Shown in pieces: positions 1-9,095 of a stretch of DNA of 64,000 nucleotides. The translations under genes and the position numbers were made by a program. A model generated the notes under the pieces. It saw only the letters and a list, made by a program, of their open reading frames with translations, was not told the DNA's origin and did not search any database. This DNA is from Ferruginibacter sp. (GTDB taxonomy: Bacteria; Bacteroidota; Bacteroidia; Chitinophagales; Chitinophagaceae), in the NCBI GenBank assembly GCA_017983695.1, contig JAGOAX010000014.1:23184-87183 (forward strand). Reading direction: 5' to 3'. Within the stretch, counting starts at the first letter, position 1; each line of letters starts with the position of its first letter.

Positions 1-338
1 ATAAAAAAGGTATCCGAAACAACACCATCAGAAACAATTTGAATGGTACTATCCAACCCATTAACATTATAAAATATTGCCGGAGGATTGGCAACAATAG
101 ATGTTGCAGGGGTACCTAAATGAAACTGCCAGTTAATAGTGGTATTGCCTGTTGCGGTACTTAAATAGGTAAGGCTGTTTAACCTGCATACATTAATGGT
201 ATCGCCTTCGGCAACGGCTTGTCCGTTTACAACAAATCCCGGTACTAATTGACTATAGGCAAACTGGCTGCAAAAAAGCAGTATGTTTAGTAAAAATAAT
301 TGCAGGCAGTAGCGCCCGATGGTGCGGTTAAATTTCAA
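1..338 (-). CDS. Secreted protein, N-terminal part only (cut by window edge)
   Basis: An open frame on the minus strand runs off the window start. From a TTG at 338 it begins with basic residues, then a hydrophobic stretch (LQLFLLNILLFC) and a likely signal-peptidase site near FAYSQ. The mature part is rich in Thr, Ser and Asn, as in large adhesin-like or gliding-motility surface proteins of Bacteroidota. No ATG is available; an in-frame GTG at 413 is an alternative start that would put a longer tail before the signal peptide. No domain is recognisable in the roughly 110 visible residues. Export is well supported; function is unknown. Confidence 0.6.
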   Translation of the reverse strand, partial: MKFNRTIGRYCLQLFLLNILLFCSQFAYSQLVPGFVVNGQAVAEGDTINVCRLNSLTYLSTATGNTTINWQFHLGTPATSIVANPPAIFYNVNGLDSTIQIVSDGVVSDTFF

Positions 339-462
339 AGCAGTCAGGTTTAAAGTTATAAGGGGGACTGTAAATATATTGCTTCCGGGCCTAATATCAA
401 AGGGGGTTTTCACCCTTTTTGGTAAGAATGACGGAAATTTAATATTAAAAGGGGCTAAAATG

Positions 463-3400
463 TCAATCTGCTTCCTCTTCCTGCAGGTCGTGTAATGCTA
501 CAGCAAGGCTATTGTCTTTTACAAAATTACACCAGTGGCAATCTGGCTTGCCGCAGCCGGTATAAAAATCACGGGCTTGTATTTTTTGCCAGGTATCACT
601 TATCTGTTGCTTTACGGTTTCGGTATCTGCGGGAGTAATTACAATTTTTTCTTTACGGTATGCTGCCTTCTTATCCGGCTCTACAAAGTCAAATTCGGTA
701 CTGATCACTTTCCAGTCTTTTTGCTCATAATTATCAACCAGTATTTTATAAAAAACTGCCTGCCGCCAATAACTGCCACCCTCGGGTTCTTTATCGTTTG
801 GCCCTTTCATTTTAGGTACAGCTTTATCAATATCGCCACTTTTATAATCCACCACGTTTACATTTTTACCATCAAATTCCAGCTTATCTAACTTGCCTTT
901 TAATGGTACGCCATTTACCACCACACCACGGATATTTCTTTCTACAGCCACCACTTTATTCCAGGTATTGATGTATTTATTATAATAGTTACGCAACACT
1001 TCGTCGCCATATTCAATGCGGCGGTCAAAAGCTTCTTTGGTAAAGTTTTCACGATGGCGGTGCATATACCAATTAAAGTCGGCAATCATTTCTGCAGCCG
1101 GCGGAAAGGTTTCTTTTTTACCATCCTGCATCTTGCGGAATAATTTTTCTAACGCATAATGTATGGCGCTGCCAAACTCTGTGGCTTCACTTTTGCCGGT
1201 AGGTATGCGGATAAGGTTTTTATAATAAAATCCCAGCGGACAATCCAGGTAATTATTTAATGCAGTTACGTTCATTACAAACTTGTCCAGCAATGCAGTT
1301 ACAAAATCGGCTTCGGGCTTTTCAATTTCCGGTGCCTGGCTACTTAACTGCAATAAATCAAATGCCATTGTTTCTTCGGCAGATAATGATATTTTTTCAA
1401 CAGCAATGGCATGCTCCTGTAAAATTTCTGCAATAAACATTGATGGTTCCATTTCTTTGCCATCATTTTTAAATTTGGCGTAAGAAATGTATAAATGTTT
1501 TTCGGCACGGGTTAATGCGACATAGAATAAACGGCGCAATTCCTCCTCGTCAGATGAAACAGGTTGCGAAGAAAACATAGTGTCCGGAAATTTATAACCA
1601 CCACCGGGCTTGCGTTTCTTTTCCCAGCTGGAAGCATTTACGCCGGTAAAGAAAATGTATTCAAACTCGAGCCCTTTACTGCCGTGTGCTGTTAAAAGAT
1701 TAACGCCTTTATCATTGCCTGCAACCTGTACCATAGGTAAAGGAAGGTTTTCCTTTTCCATCAGGTCTATAATAGCAATCAGGCCTTCTAAATTCAGTAA
1801 CGGGTTACGGCTGGTTTCTTCTTTTATAAAATCGAATAAGGCGGTAAGTAATTGCAATAAGGAAATCTTTTCATTACTTTTTAAAACGTAGCCAATAACA
1901 CCGGCATGCTGAATGAAATTGGCAAACAGTTGTTGTAAGGTAAGGTTTGATACATCGGCAATTAATTGTTCAATAACAGCACTGATATTTTTTAAAGAGC
2001 TGTTGATGCCGGTATCAAACAGATCTTTTGCAGGGGAGTTGGCTTTATCAAATAATAATTTACGGAGCGATGTTAATTCGCCGCTATATTTTTTTTGATT
2101 TACTTCCACTGTAAGTTTTGCAATTTCAATAGGAGGGATGGTATAAAAATCGTAATGCAGTATCTCAAAAAGCATTTCATCACCGCCATAAGGAATATCA
2201 TGCTCGGCATTAAGGTAACGTAAAAGCTCAAGCAGTTTTTTTATAAAGGGATGCTCAAGGATATTAATATTGCGCTTGCTGTAAACGGGAATATTTTTTA
2301 ACCTGAAATATTTTGCCAGCTCTTCGCCATATTTATTTTCTTTATAAATAACAGCAATCCTTCCGGGAGAAACATCCTGTTGTAGTAATACTGCAACCTG
2401 GTTGGTAATGCCCGCCATTTCTTCCTTAACAGAATTATATTCCTGTATTACAGGTTGGTTGGTTAAACCGTTAATTTTTGTATTGGAAGCAATCAACTCC
2501 TTACTCAATCCCTCAATTTTTTTTACTAAACGTTCTTCGTTTTTATTGATGAGTGTTTTTGAAATATCCAGTATAGGTTGTGTGCTGCGGTAATTATTGG
2601 TTAGTACTACCGTAAGTAATTCTTTTGTGTATGTGGTGGCAAAGCTCAGCATATTTTCCACATTAGCACCCTGAAAGCGGTAAATACTCTGGTCATCATC
2701 ACCCACAACAAAAACATTGGGCTTATCCCAGTAATTAATAAGCAGCTGTACCAGCCTGTTTTGTGTACCACTTGTATCCTGGTATTCATCTACCAGTATG
2801 TATTGAAATTTTTCCTGGTAATTGGATAATACAGTTGCATTTTCTTCAAACACTTTTATCACCCAGTTTATCATATCATCAAAATCGTAGCGGTTTTTTT
2901 TACGCATCAGGTTTTGATAATTACCAAATTCATTTACTGCGGCACGCAGTTTTTCCATTTTCTCTTTTTCCTCTTCAATCTTATCGGTACGTACATCACC
3001 TTTTTTAAAGGTTGCTACGGCACGTTTGGCAACATACTCATCCCGGTTGGGCAGGTCGGTAATATACTCATCAATTTTCTGGCTGATAAAAGCCGGTGTC
3101 CATCCTTCCCGTTTCATGGCAGAGAATAAACCTTTTAAATTATTTATTTCAAAATAAACATCGCCACGGTATCTTTTAAGTGGATGATTTTTTGGAAAAG
3201 CATCGATCAATGTTTTAAACAACTGGATACTTTCCAGCTCGGAAATCGCATCCAGTGAATTTTTTTCAAACAGTGGTAAATTATCCTGTATAACATCATT
3301 GCAAAAAGCATGAAAAGTATAGATGTTTACTTTATAGGCATCGGCACCAATAAACTGCACCAATCTTTTACGCATAGCAATTGTACCGGCATCAGTATAG

Positions 3401-3609
3401 GTAAGGCATAAAATATTTTCGGGCAATACATCCGTGTCTAATAAGATCTTTCCAATACGTGCCGCCAGTATTTGCGTTTTACCGGTACCCGGGCCTGCAA
3501 TTACCATTACGGGCCCTTCAATGGTATCCACAGCTTTGCGTTGCTCATCGTTTAGCTTTTTATATTCTTCACTAAATTTTTTTTGTAAGATGTTGCGGTA
3601 ATCCTGCAT
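463..3609 (-). CDS. UvrD/PcrA-like ATP-dependent DNA helicase with C-terminal PD-(D/E)XK nuclease
   Basis: 1048 residues. Superfamily 1 helicase motifs occur in order: Walker A GPGTGKT at about 39-45, DEYQDT (Walker B) at 275-280, QSIYRFQGA near 310, and RRLFYVALTRAEKHLY near 700. The C-terminal third has a RecB/AddB-type nuclease core (KLDKLEFDG followed by VVDYKSG). Cysteines at LDCPLGFYY and CGKPDCHWC resemble the four-cysteine iron-sulfur cluster that staples AddB-type nuclease domains. The family unwinds and resects DNA in repair and recombination. The gene stands alone between unrelated genes, with no AddB partner beside it. The helicase and nuclease assignment is firm; the cluster is inferred from the cysteine pattern. 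Confidence 0.9.
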   Translation of the reverse strand: MQDYRNILQKKFSEEYKKLNDEQRKAVDTIEGPVMVIAGPGTGKTQILAARIGKILLDTDVLPENILCLTYTDAGTIAMRKRLVQFIGADAYKVNIYTFHAFCNDVIQDNLPLFEKNSLDAISELESIQLFKTLIDAFPKNHPLKRYRGDVYFEINNLKGLFSAMKREGWTPAFISQKIDEYITDLPNRDEYVAKRAVATFKKGDVRTDKIEEEKEKMEKLRAAVNEFGNYQNLMRKKNRYDFDDMINWVIKVFEENATVLSNYQEKFQYILVDEYQDTSGTQNRLVQLLINYWDKPNVFVVGDDDQSIYRFQGANVENMLSFATTYTKELLTVVLTNNYRSTQPILDISKTLINKNEERLVKKIEGLSKELIASNTKINGLTNQPVIQEYNSVKEEMAGITNQVAVLLQQDVSPGRIAVIYKENKYGEELAKYFRLKNIPVYSKRNINILEHPFIKKLLELLRYLNAEHDIPYGGDEMLFEILHYDFYTIPPIEIAKLTVEVNQKKYSGELTSLRKLLFDKANSPAKDLFDTGINSSLKNISAVIEQLIADVSNLTLQQLFANFIQHAGVIGYVLKSNEKISLLQLLTALFDFIKEETSRNPLLNLEGLIAIIDLMEKENLPLPMVQVAGNDKGVNLLTAHGSKGLEFEYIFFTGVNASSWEKKRKPGGGYKFPDTMFSSQPVSSDEEELRRLFYVALTRAEKHLYISYAKFKNDGKEMEPSMFIAEILQEHAIAVEKISLSAEETMAFDLLQLSSQAPEIEKPEADFVTALLDKFVMNVTALNNYLDCPLGFYYKNLIRIPTGKSEATEFGSAIHYALEKLFRKMQDGKKETFPPAAEMIADFNWYMHRHRENFTKEAFDRRIEYGDEVLRNYYNKYINTWNKVVAVERNIRGVVVNGVPLKGKLDKLEFDGKNVNVVDYKSGDIDKAVPKMKGPNDKEPEGGSYWRQAVFYKILVDNYEQKDWKVISTEFDFVEPDKKAAYRKEKIVITPADTETVKQQISDTWQKIQARDFYTGCGKPDCHWCNFVKDNSLAVALHDLQEEEAD

Positions 3610-3718
3610 TTACCAAAGATAAACCCCAAAGCCATCCCGAAAAAATAAGGATAAATACAGCTACTTTAAACAAAGTGAATACTTTTATGTTTTAAGATAA
3701 ACCTGAACAGGAATTAAT

Positions 3719-4192
3719 ATGAGTAAAGTATACAGTTTTAAAACCATACAGCAATTACCTATTTCATTAGATGCGGCCTGGGATTTTTTCAGCAGCCCCG
3801 CCAATCTAAAAAAAATAACACCAGCCAATATGGGGTTTAATGTTGTTTCAAAATATCATGGTGAGAAAATGTATCCCGGCCAGATTATTGAATATAAGGT
3901 CAGTCCTGTTTTGAACATTCCTTTATACTGGATGACGGAGATAACTCATGTACAGGACAAAAAATATTTTGTGGATGAACAACGCTTTGGGCCTTACAGC
4001 ATGTGGCATCACCAGCATCATTTTAAAGTAGTTGATGGCGGTGTTGAAGTGACAGATATTGTACATTACAAATTGCCGCTTTGGTTTTTGGGAGATATTG
4101 CCAATACCCTTTTTGTTAAAAAACAATTGCAACAAATTTTTGATTACAGGTATAAAATAGTGGAACAGCAATTTGCTGTAACTAAGCGGTAG
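3719..4192 (+). CDS. SRPBCC (START-like) ligand-binding family protein
   Basis: 157 residues with the typical START/SRPBCC opening (LPISLDAAWDFFSSPANLKKITPAN), a mid-protein strand series (PGQIIEYKVSP, WMTEITHV) and a C-terminal long helix (DIANTLFVKKQLQQIFDYR). Proteins of this fold bind small hydrophobic ligands in a helix-grip cavity; members with this FGPYSMWHHQHHF motif are often annotated as CDP-paratose epimerase-like or cyclase-like, without proven activity. No signal peptide, so probably cytoplasmic. It lies alone between the divergent helicase gene and the OmpA-like gene. Confidence 0.8.
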   Translation: MSKVYSFKTIQQLPISLDAAWDFFSSPANLKKITPANMGFNVVSKYHGEKMYPGQIIEYKVSPVLNIPLYWMTEITHVQDKKYFVDEQRFGPYSMWHHQHHFKVVDGGVEVTDIVHYKLPLWFLGDIANTLFVKKQLQQIFDYRYKIVEQQFAVTKR

Positions 4193-4263
4193 ATAATAAA
4201 TTAACAAAAAGAATAGCGCTAATCGGTATCATTATTGCAGGAAGAAAGTCGTAAATTTAGCCG

Positions 4264-5178
4264 ATGGTATTCCGGATGAAAAATGTAACCTCTTTTTTAC
4301 TTATACTATTTTTTTTTAACAGCATTGCAGTTTCTGCAAGGGTCTATAATTTTCCAGCAACAGAAAAGCATACTGCTTACAGCGATTCATCACTTATATT
4401 GATTCCTTTTGAATATAAACAATCTGCCCTGTACCACGCCTTTACGTATGAAGTAATTGACAGCGTGGTGAATAAGTTATTAAAAAATGATGCCATAACG
4501 CTTTCTATAAACGGCTATGCACATTTTGATGAAGGAAGCGATACCATTTGTAAATACCTCTCGTTAAACAGGGCTTTATTTGTAAGAGATTATATACTGG
4601 GCCGTGGCATTAAAGAAAACAGGATAGTGGTTGTGCAGGGCATGGGGGCAACCAGATCGGGCAATAGTAATGTAAACAAAGATGGCCATGCATTAAATTG
4701 CAGGGCAGAGTTGATATTAAATTATCCTGCACCGCCACCACCGCCAAAAATTGTAGACAGGGATGAAGATGGTATTGTTGATTCTGCGGATGCCTGTGCC
4801 GATGAATTTGGATATGCCGCTAATAAGGGTTGTCCTGATAAAGCTGCAATAATTATACCTTTTGAAACTGAACAGGCGTCGCTGTCTGCTTCTGCCTATA
4901 AAATTTTAGATAGTGTTGTATGGGCATTAAAACAAGACCCTTCTTTCACCATAAATATCCAGGGACATGCTGACAAACAGGAAGGCATCAGGCAGGTTTG
5001 CGACCGCTTAGGAATGGAAAGAGCCACACTAGTAAAAGGATATTTACTATCCCGCTATGTCCCTCTCAGTCGTATTTTTTCAGTAGAAAATTTTGGTGCA
5101 ACACGACCATTGAATACAGGAAAAAATCCACAGGAAAAAGGGCTTAATGCAAGAGTTCAGTTATTTCTTTTAAAGTAA
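4264..5178 (+). CDS. OmpA-family protein with two OmpA-like domains and a calcium-type repeat linker
   Basis: 304 residues. A signal peptide (FLLILFFFNSIAVSARV) is followed by two copies of an OmpA C-terminal-like domain, about 40-155 and 190-304. Both carry the peptidoglycan-binding style pattern NGYAHFDE/QGHADKQE, then the RALFVRDYIL/RATLVKGYLL helix and a GATR strand. Between them sits a thrombospondin type 3-like segment (DRDEDGIVDSADAC) that normally binds calcium. The protein is probably periplasmic or outer-membrane associated and attached to the cell wall. There is no N-terminal beta barrel. Start may be the ATG at 4264 or the one four codons later. Confidence 0.82.
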   Translation: MVFRMKNVTSFLLILFFFNSIAVSARVYNFPATEKHTAYSDSSLILIPFEYKQSALYHAFTYEVIDSVVNKLLKNDAITLSINGYAHFDEGSDTICKYLSLNRALFVRDYILGRGIKENRIVVVQGMGATRSGNSNVNKDGHALNCRAELILNYPAPPPPPKIVDRDEDGIVDSADACADEFGYAANKGCPDKAAIIIPFETEQASLSASAYKILDSVVWALKQDPSFTINIQGHADKQEGIRQVCDRLGMERATLVKGYLLSRYVPLSRIFSVENFGATRPLNTGKNPQEKGLNARVQLFLLK

Positions 5179-5204
5179 CCATTTTATAAAAGGCCCTTAA
5201 ATTA

Positions 5205-6308
5205 TTATCCGTTTACAGGTTGATTGGTTAAGATAGTTTCAAAATTAACAAGGCTGCCCATTGCAATTTTATTTTCTTCCAGTATTTTTTTTACAGAGAA
5301 AAAATATACTTCTTTTATCTGTGTAAATTCTTCAAATAATACCGGGTGAGTAAAATATTCTACCAGTATGGTATTACCGGTTTTATTTATTTCGGTAAGA
5401 TGCACCGTGTATGAAGTGATATATTGTTTATCAGCTGCCAGTAATTCTTTTATTTTATTGATAACAGTTTGTATAGCTGCGGCAGATGTATTTACAGCCA
5501 GTTCTAATTTTATTTCTCCGCGGCGGTGTGTACGCATGCTCCAGTTATCTACCACACTATCTACCATTTGCTTATTAGGTACTGTAACCAATGTTTTATC
5601 AGCCGTACGGATACGTGTACTGCGTAAACCAATTCTTTCAACGCTGCCGGTTACAGTATTTACTTTTACGGTATCATCAACTGTAAAAGGTTTATCAAAG
5701 AAAATGATGAATGATGCAATTAAATTTTCCAGGCTTTCTTTTGCTGCTAATGCCACTGCGGCACCAACAAGACTAAGGCTGGTTAGCAGGCCGCCAATGG
5801 GTTGATTAAAGCAGGCTTTTATCAGCAACAGCACACCAATAATACCAACAATTACTTTTAAAAAATCACGAAAGAAAATTACCAGCTGATCGTCAGTTTT
5901 ATCGGCAGTGCTGGCAGCATTATGCTCAAGCACCAGCGCAATAAAATCAATTATCCGCAATAAAAAACGGGTGAAGAAAATAATGATAACAGCAATCCCA
6001 ACTTTGGTAAGAATTTCATCAATAGCATGGCCATAGATTTTATATTGCCAGGCTGAAGGAAAATTTAATTTATCAATAGCAAATACGGCAATTAAAATAA
6101 CCAATAACCATTCCAGGGGTTCAATCACCAGGTCTACAAAATTTTTTTTACCAACAGTTTTCCAAACGTGGTGGAACAGGCGGTATAACAACGCTGCAAT
6201 ATACCTGGAAAAATAGCGCTTTAATACAAGCACCACTAAAATAATACCTGCAACAATGCAATAGCTTCTTACAGTGTTATCTAAAAAAATACGATCTAAA
6301 AATTCCAT
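5205..6308 (-). CDS. Mechanosensitive ion channel family protein (MscS type)
   Basis: 367 residues. Four to five hydrophobic helices occupy residues 1-200, ending in the Gly/Ala-rich pore helix (GGLLTSLSLVGAAVALAAKE). The MscS beta domain follows, with DDTVKVNTVTGSVERIGLRSTRIRTAD and VPNKQMVDSVVDNWS. The family releases solutes on osmotic downshock from the inner membrane. The length is in the range of medium MscS relatives with extra N-terminal helices. It is transcribed opposite to the OmpA-like gene; the two 3' ends are 26 bases apart. Confidence 0.92.
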   Translation of the reverse strand: MEFLDRIFLDNTVRSYCIVAGIILVVLVLKRYFSRYIAALLYRLFHHVWKTVGKKNFVDLVIEPLEWLLVILIAVFAIDKLNFPSAWQYKIYGHAIDEILTKVGIAVIIIFFTRFLLRIIDFIALVLEHNAASTADKTDDQLVIFFRDFLKVIVGIIGVLLLIKACFNQPIGGLLTSLSLVGAAVALAAKESLENLIASFIIFFDKPFTVDDTVKVNTVTGSVERIGLRSTRIRTADKTLVTVPNKQMVDSVVDNWSMRTHRRGEIKLELAVNTSAAAIQTVINKIKELLAADKQYITSYTVHLTEINKTGNTILVEYFTHPVLFEEFTQIKEVYFFSVKKILEENKIAMGSLVNFETILTNQPVNG

Positions 6309-6372
6309 GGAATAAAATTACTGAAAAGTGCTGAATGGTGAATGAACAATGAGTTACAACTGAAAATTGAAA

Positions 6373-7200
6373 TTATTTTACCTGGTAAATATAAACGCCA
6401 TCATCTTTAAGCAGGTAAAGTTTTCCGTTGGCGGCTTTTATAGCATTATAACCTGCCAGATAACCCGGGAGTTGGTATTCTTTTAAAGTGAGCGATTGTA
6501 ATTCGTAGCTGTATAATTTACTATTGCTGAAACCATACATGTTTTTTGCAGATACTGCGATGTTACTCCAGTTTAAAAATGGAAGCCTGTTTTTAAAGGC
6601 GCCATAATAATCAAAAATATAAAAGCCTTTTGCCGTATCGTACAGGTACACAAAATTATCTTTGTCTACCAGGTTACCTGGCGATGGTACAGAATCAAAC
6701 AACATTCTAAAATCAGTTGTTTCCTGTAACAACCTGCCATCATCGTCAATTTTTTTAAGTTTATAATCCTGTTCATCAAACAGCCAGATATTATTATCGT
6801 AAGATGTGGTAATGCTTTGAACAGAGAAAATATTTTGTTTGCGGAAATTGATGGTGTTACGGGTATTAAGGAACCTGTCGAGCACAACTACAGTTGCAAA
6901 ACTTTTATAGTACAATAAAATTTTTAAAGGGTTTGTTACATCAATAGCGGTAAGTGCCCCAAAACGTTTCACATCATTGAACACACCTGCAGAGTCTCCA
7001 TTACCATTTATTTTTTTTAATTGATTGGTAGCAGTGATCAGGTAAATATTATCTAAATTATCTACTGTAAAAGAAGTGTATTTGCCTTTGATGGTTTTGA
7101 TAAACTGAAATGCAGAATCACTTTGCGACTTTGCCGCAAAGGATATTGCCACTAAAGCACTGAAGCATAGAAGAAAGAATATGAAGTTTAATTTTTTCAA
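6373..7200 (-). CDS. Exported beta-propeller-like protein of unknown function
   Basis: 275 residues with a clear signal peptide (FIFFLLCFSALVAISFAAKSQS). The mature part has repeated short blocks of strand-turn character with YL/LYLL endings (DNLDNIYLI, NNIWLFDE, DNFVYLYD, NGKLYLLKDDG) spaced about 40-50 residues apart, as in NHL or six-bladed propeller proteins. No catalytic motif is visible. It lies downstream of the LpxH-like gene on the same strand, 37 bases away, and may be cotranscribed with it. Homologues in related genomes are usually labelled hypothetical. Confidence 0.65.
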   Translation of the reverse strand: MKKLNFIFFLLCFSALVAISFAAKSQSDSAFQFIKTIKGKYTSFTVDNLDNIYLITATNQLKKINGNGDSAGVFNDVKRFGALTAIDVTNPLKILLYYKSFATVVVLDRFLNTRNTINFRKQNIFSVQSITTSYDNNIWLFDEQDYKLKKIDDDGRLLQETTDFRMLFDSVPSPGNLVDKDNFVYLYDTAKGFYIFDYYGAFKNRLPFLNWSNIAVSAKNMYGFSNSKLYSYELQSLTLKEYQLPGYLAGYNAIKAANGKLYLLKDDGVYIYQVK

Positions 7201-7230
7201 TTCAATGTTTTAAAATTTAATCTTCTCCAT

Positions 7231-7252
7231 TTCCCATTTAGGGGATAGGGGC
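7231..7252. repeat. Degenerate copy of the stop-codon G/C-run palindrome
   Basis: Read on the minus strand, GCCCCTATCCCCTAAATGGG supplies the last residues (A-P-I-P) and the TAA stop of the LpxH-like gene. The same C-run, CCCCTAA stop and trailing G-run occur at 29534 and 44148, each again ending a protein in Pro-x-Pro-stop. Confidence 0.55.
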
Positions 7253-8011
7253 GTAATATTTCAACTCTAAATCTGCATCTGCTCCATCAAAAACGGCATA
7301 GCTGTCATACTTTATCCAGTCGCCTAAATTAATGTAAAGGCTGTCTTGCGGTAAGTTAAAATTTATAGGTAAATGTCTGTGGCCAAAAATAAAGTAGTCG
7401 AATTTTTCTTTTTGTAAAATTTCTTTACAATACATGATCAGCCACTCTTTATCTTCTCCTAAAAATTTTTCATCGGTACTGCCGGTTTGTGCACGGCTGG
7501 TACGGCTGAAATAATTGGCAATGCCCATTCCAATATAGGGCGGAAGTATACCAAACAACCACTGGCATACTTTGTTGCGAAAAATTTTCTTTATGAATTT
7601 ATAGCCATGATCACCGGGTCCTAAACCATCTCCATGACCCACTAAAAATTTTTTGCCATTAAATTCAAAAGGTACGGGTTGAAAATACACGGGTATGTTA
7701 AGCTCTTTTTGAAAATAATCTTTCATCCACATATCGTGGTTGCCCACAAAAAAATGAATGGGAATGCCACTGTCAGTAATTTCGGCGAGCTTGCCCAATA
7801 TGCGTACATAACCTTTCGGTACTACGGTTTTGTATTCATACCAAAAGTCGAACAGGTCGCCAACAATAAAAATCTGTGCGGCGTCTGTTTTTATTTCATT
7901 TAAGAAAGTAATTATTTTTTTTTCCCGGATCAGGCTTGCTTCGGCTGTGGGAGCACCGAGGTGGAAATCGGACAGGAAGTAGATTTTTTTATTGGCAGCA
8001 ACTTCCATCAA
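7238..8011 (-). CDS. lpxH: UDP-2,3-diacylglucosamine diphosphatase (LpxH-like metallophosphoesterase)
   Basis: 257 residues with all calcineurin-like metal-binding blocks: DFHLG at 15-19, GDLFDFW at 51-57, GNHDMW at 90-95, GHGDG at 125-129 and FGHRH at 209-213. The DLFDFWYEY and DGLGPGDHGYK blocks are typical of the LpxH branch, which removes UMP from UDP-diacylglucosamine to give lipid X in lipid A synthesis at the inner membrane. Start is one of two adjacent ATGs. The last residues (APIP) and stop codon come from a short G/C-run repeat. It is 2 bases from the upstream gamma-glutamylcyclotransferase-like gene, so the two are probably cotranscribed. Confidence 0.85.
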   Translation of the reverse strand: MMEVAANKKIYFLSDFHLGAPTAEASLIREKKIITFLNEIKTDAAQIFIVGDLFDFWYEYKTVVPKGYVRILGKLAEITDSGIPIHFFVGNHDMWMKDYFQKELNIPVYFQPVPFEFNGKKFLVGHGDGLGPGDHGYKFIKKIFRNKVCQWLFGILPPYIGMGIANYFSRTSRAQTGSTDEKFLGEDKEWLIMYCKEILQKEKFDYFIFGHRHLPINFNLPQDSLYINLGDWIKYDSYAVFDGADADLELKYYAPIP

Positions 8012-8013
8012 TC

Positions 8014-8442
8014 TTATAATTTATTTTTCTGGCGCATAAATTCAAGCACATCGCCTGATTCAATTTCCTGCAGGTTGTTAACATTGCCGTTAAACCAATA
8101 GATCCATGCTGTTGATGACTGGCCGTTACAAAAAACGGTGGCCAGTTCTCTTTTATATAAAGGTGTTTCGCCTTCTTCGGCGTACAAACCTTCGTAATCA
8201 TCCAGCTGGCCAATTACGTAAGAAAAATCATCGGCTTCGTTAAGGGTATATAATTCTCCCTGTATAAATTTTTCTTCTATTGTTGGTAAAGCCACAGGAT
8301 AATCTCCCATATCGTATAGTTTACCTTTTACAGTAGCATGGCCCGATAACTGAAAATATTTAGCCATATACTGGTAAGCAGCATGTTGAAATCCACTGCG
8401 AAGTGAACCATATACAAATAGTTGCCGGCTTTCGTTCTTCAT
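8014..8442 (-). CDS. Gamma-glutamylcyclotransferase (AIG2/GGCT-like) family protein
   Basis: 142 residues from the chosen ATG at 8442; a longer reading from 8472 adds ten residues (HFYIYLYCT) that do not fit the family. The fold signature YGSLR at the N-terminus, then GKLYDMGDYPVAL, the acidic YEGLYAEE block and YKRELATV follow the GGCT family. The catalytic Glu is probably in LDDYEG. Members split gamma-glutamyl amides or form cyclic products; the substrate cannot be told. It lies between the LUD gene (31 bases) and the LpxH gene (2 bases), on the same strand. Confidence 0.8.
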   Translation of the reverse strand: MKNESRQLFVYGSLRSGFQHAAYQYMAKYFQLSGHATVKGKLYDMGDYPVALPTIEEKFIQGELYTLNEADDFSYVIGQLDDYEGLYAEEGETPLYKRELATVFCNGQSSTAWIYWFNGNVNNLQEIESGDVLEFMRQKNKL

Positions 8443-8472
8443 TGTACAATAAAGGTAAATGTAAAAATGCAA

Positions 8473-9087
8473 TTATGACTGCACTAAAAAGCAATAGACT
8501 TCTTTAGGTCCGTGTACACCTGTAACCAGGGTTTTTTCAATATCGGCAGTGCGGCTTGGTCCGCTGGCAAAAGTAATCAGCGAAGGAATATTGCCTGTGT
8601 ATTTTTCTTTAAGTGTTTGCAGGGCATCTTTAATATCGTACACCAACTGGTTGGTATAAGCAATACAAATATGAACAGGCGCATACACACTTACTGTTCG
8701 TCCGCTTTGCTGTGCAGCACTCATTACAATAGTTCCGGTACGGGCTACTAAAAATTCGCAACCGGTTATCGAAGCATCGCAGGTAGAAAGGCTGATGGTG
8801 TTACTGAAAGCTGCATTCCATTTATCTTCGTTACAATATATTTTTGTCCATTGCTTTTCCGTTAATAATTGCTGCAGCTGCTGTACCATATCTTCTTCGC
8901 CGGTACAAAATGCAAACCTGCCCTGTATTTTTACAAACTCCTGGGCAAACACCACTTCCAGGTCATCAGGCGCAGGTAAAAAAACTGAATTGGTACCTTC
9001 ACTTTGAGGAAAAGGCAAAGGCACCGGATTACTCAGTGCCTGCCTTATGCGTTTTAAAATATTTTCTTTAGCCGGTGAAGTAGGCAT
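8473..9087 (-). CDS. LUD-domain (LutC/YkgG-like) protein
   Basis: 204 residues. Features of the LUD domain are the central CEFLVARTGTIVMSAAQQSGRTVSVYAPVH (split here as GCEFLVARTGTIV and SGRTVSVYAP) and the C-terminal FASGPSRTADIEKTLVTGVHGP block, ending in the conserved HGPKE motif. LutC-type proteins take part in lactate utilisation with iron-sulfur partners LutA and LutB, neither of which is nearby. In Bacteroidota a lone copy commonly sits next to ftsH, as here (8 bases away), so its role may be unrelated to lactate. The function is inferred at family level only. Confidence 0.85.
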   Translation of the reverse strand: MPTSPAKENILKRIRQALSNPVPLPFPQSEGTNSVFLPAPDDLEVVFAQEFVKIQGRFAFCTGEEDMVQQLQQLLTEKQWTKIYCNEDKWNAAFSNTISLSTCDASITGCEFLVARTGTIVMSAAQQSGRTVSVYAPVHICIAYTNQLVYDIKDALQTLKEKYTGNIPSLITFASGPSRTADIEKTLVTGVHGPKEVYCFLVQS

Positions 9088-9095
9088 AACAAAAT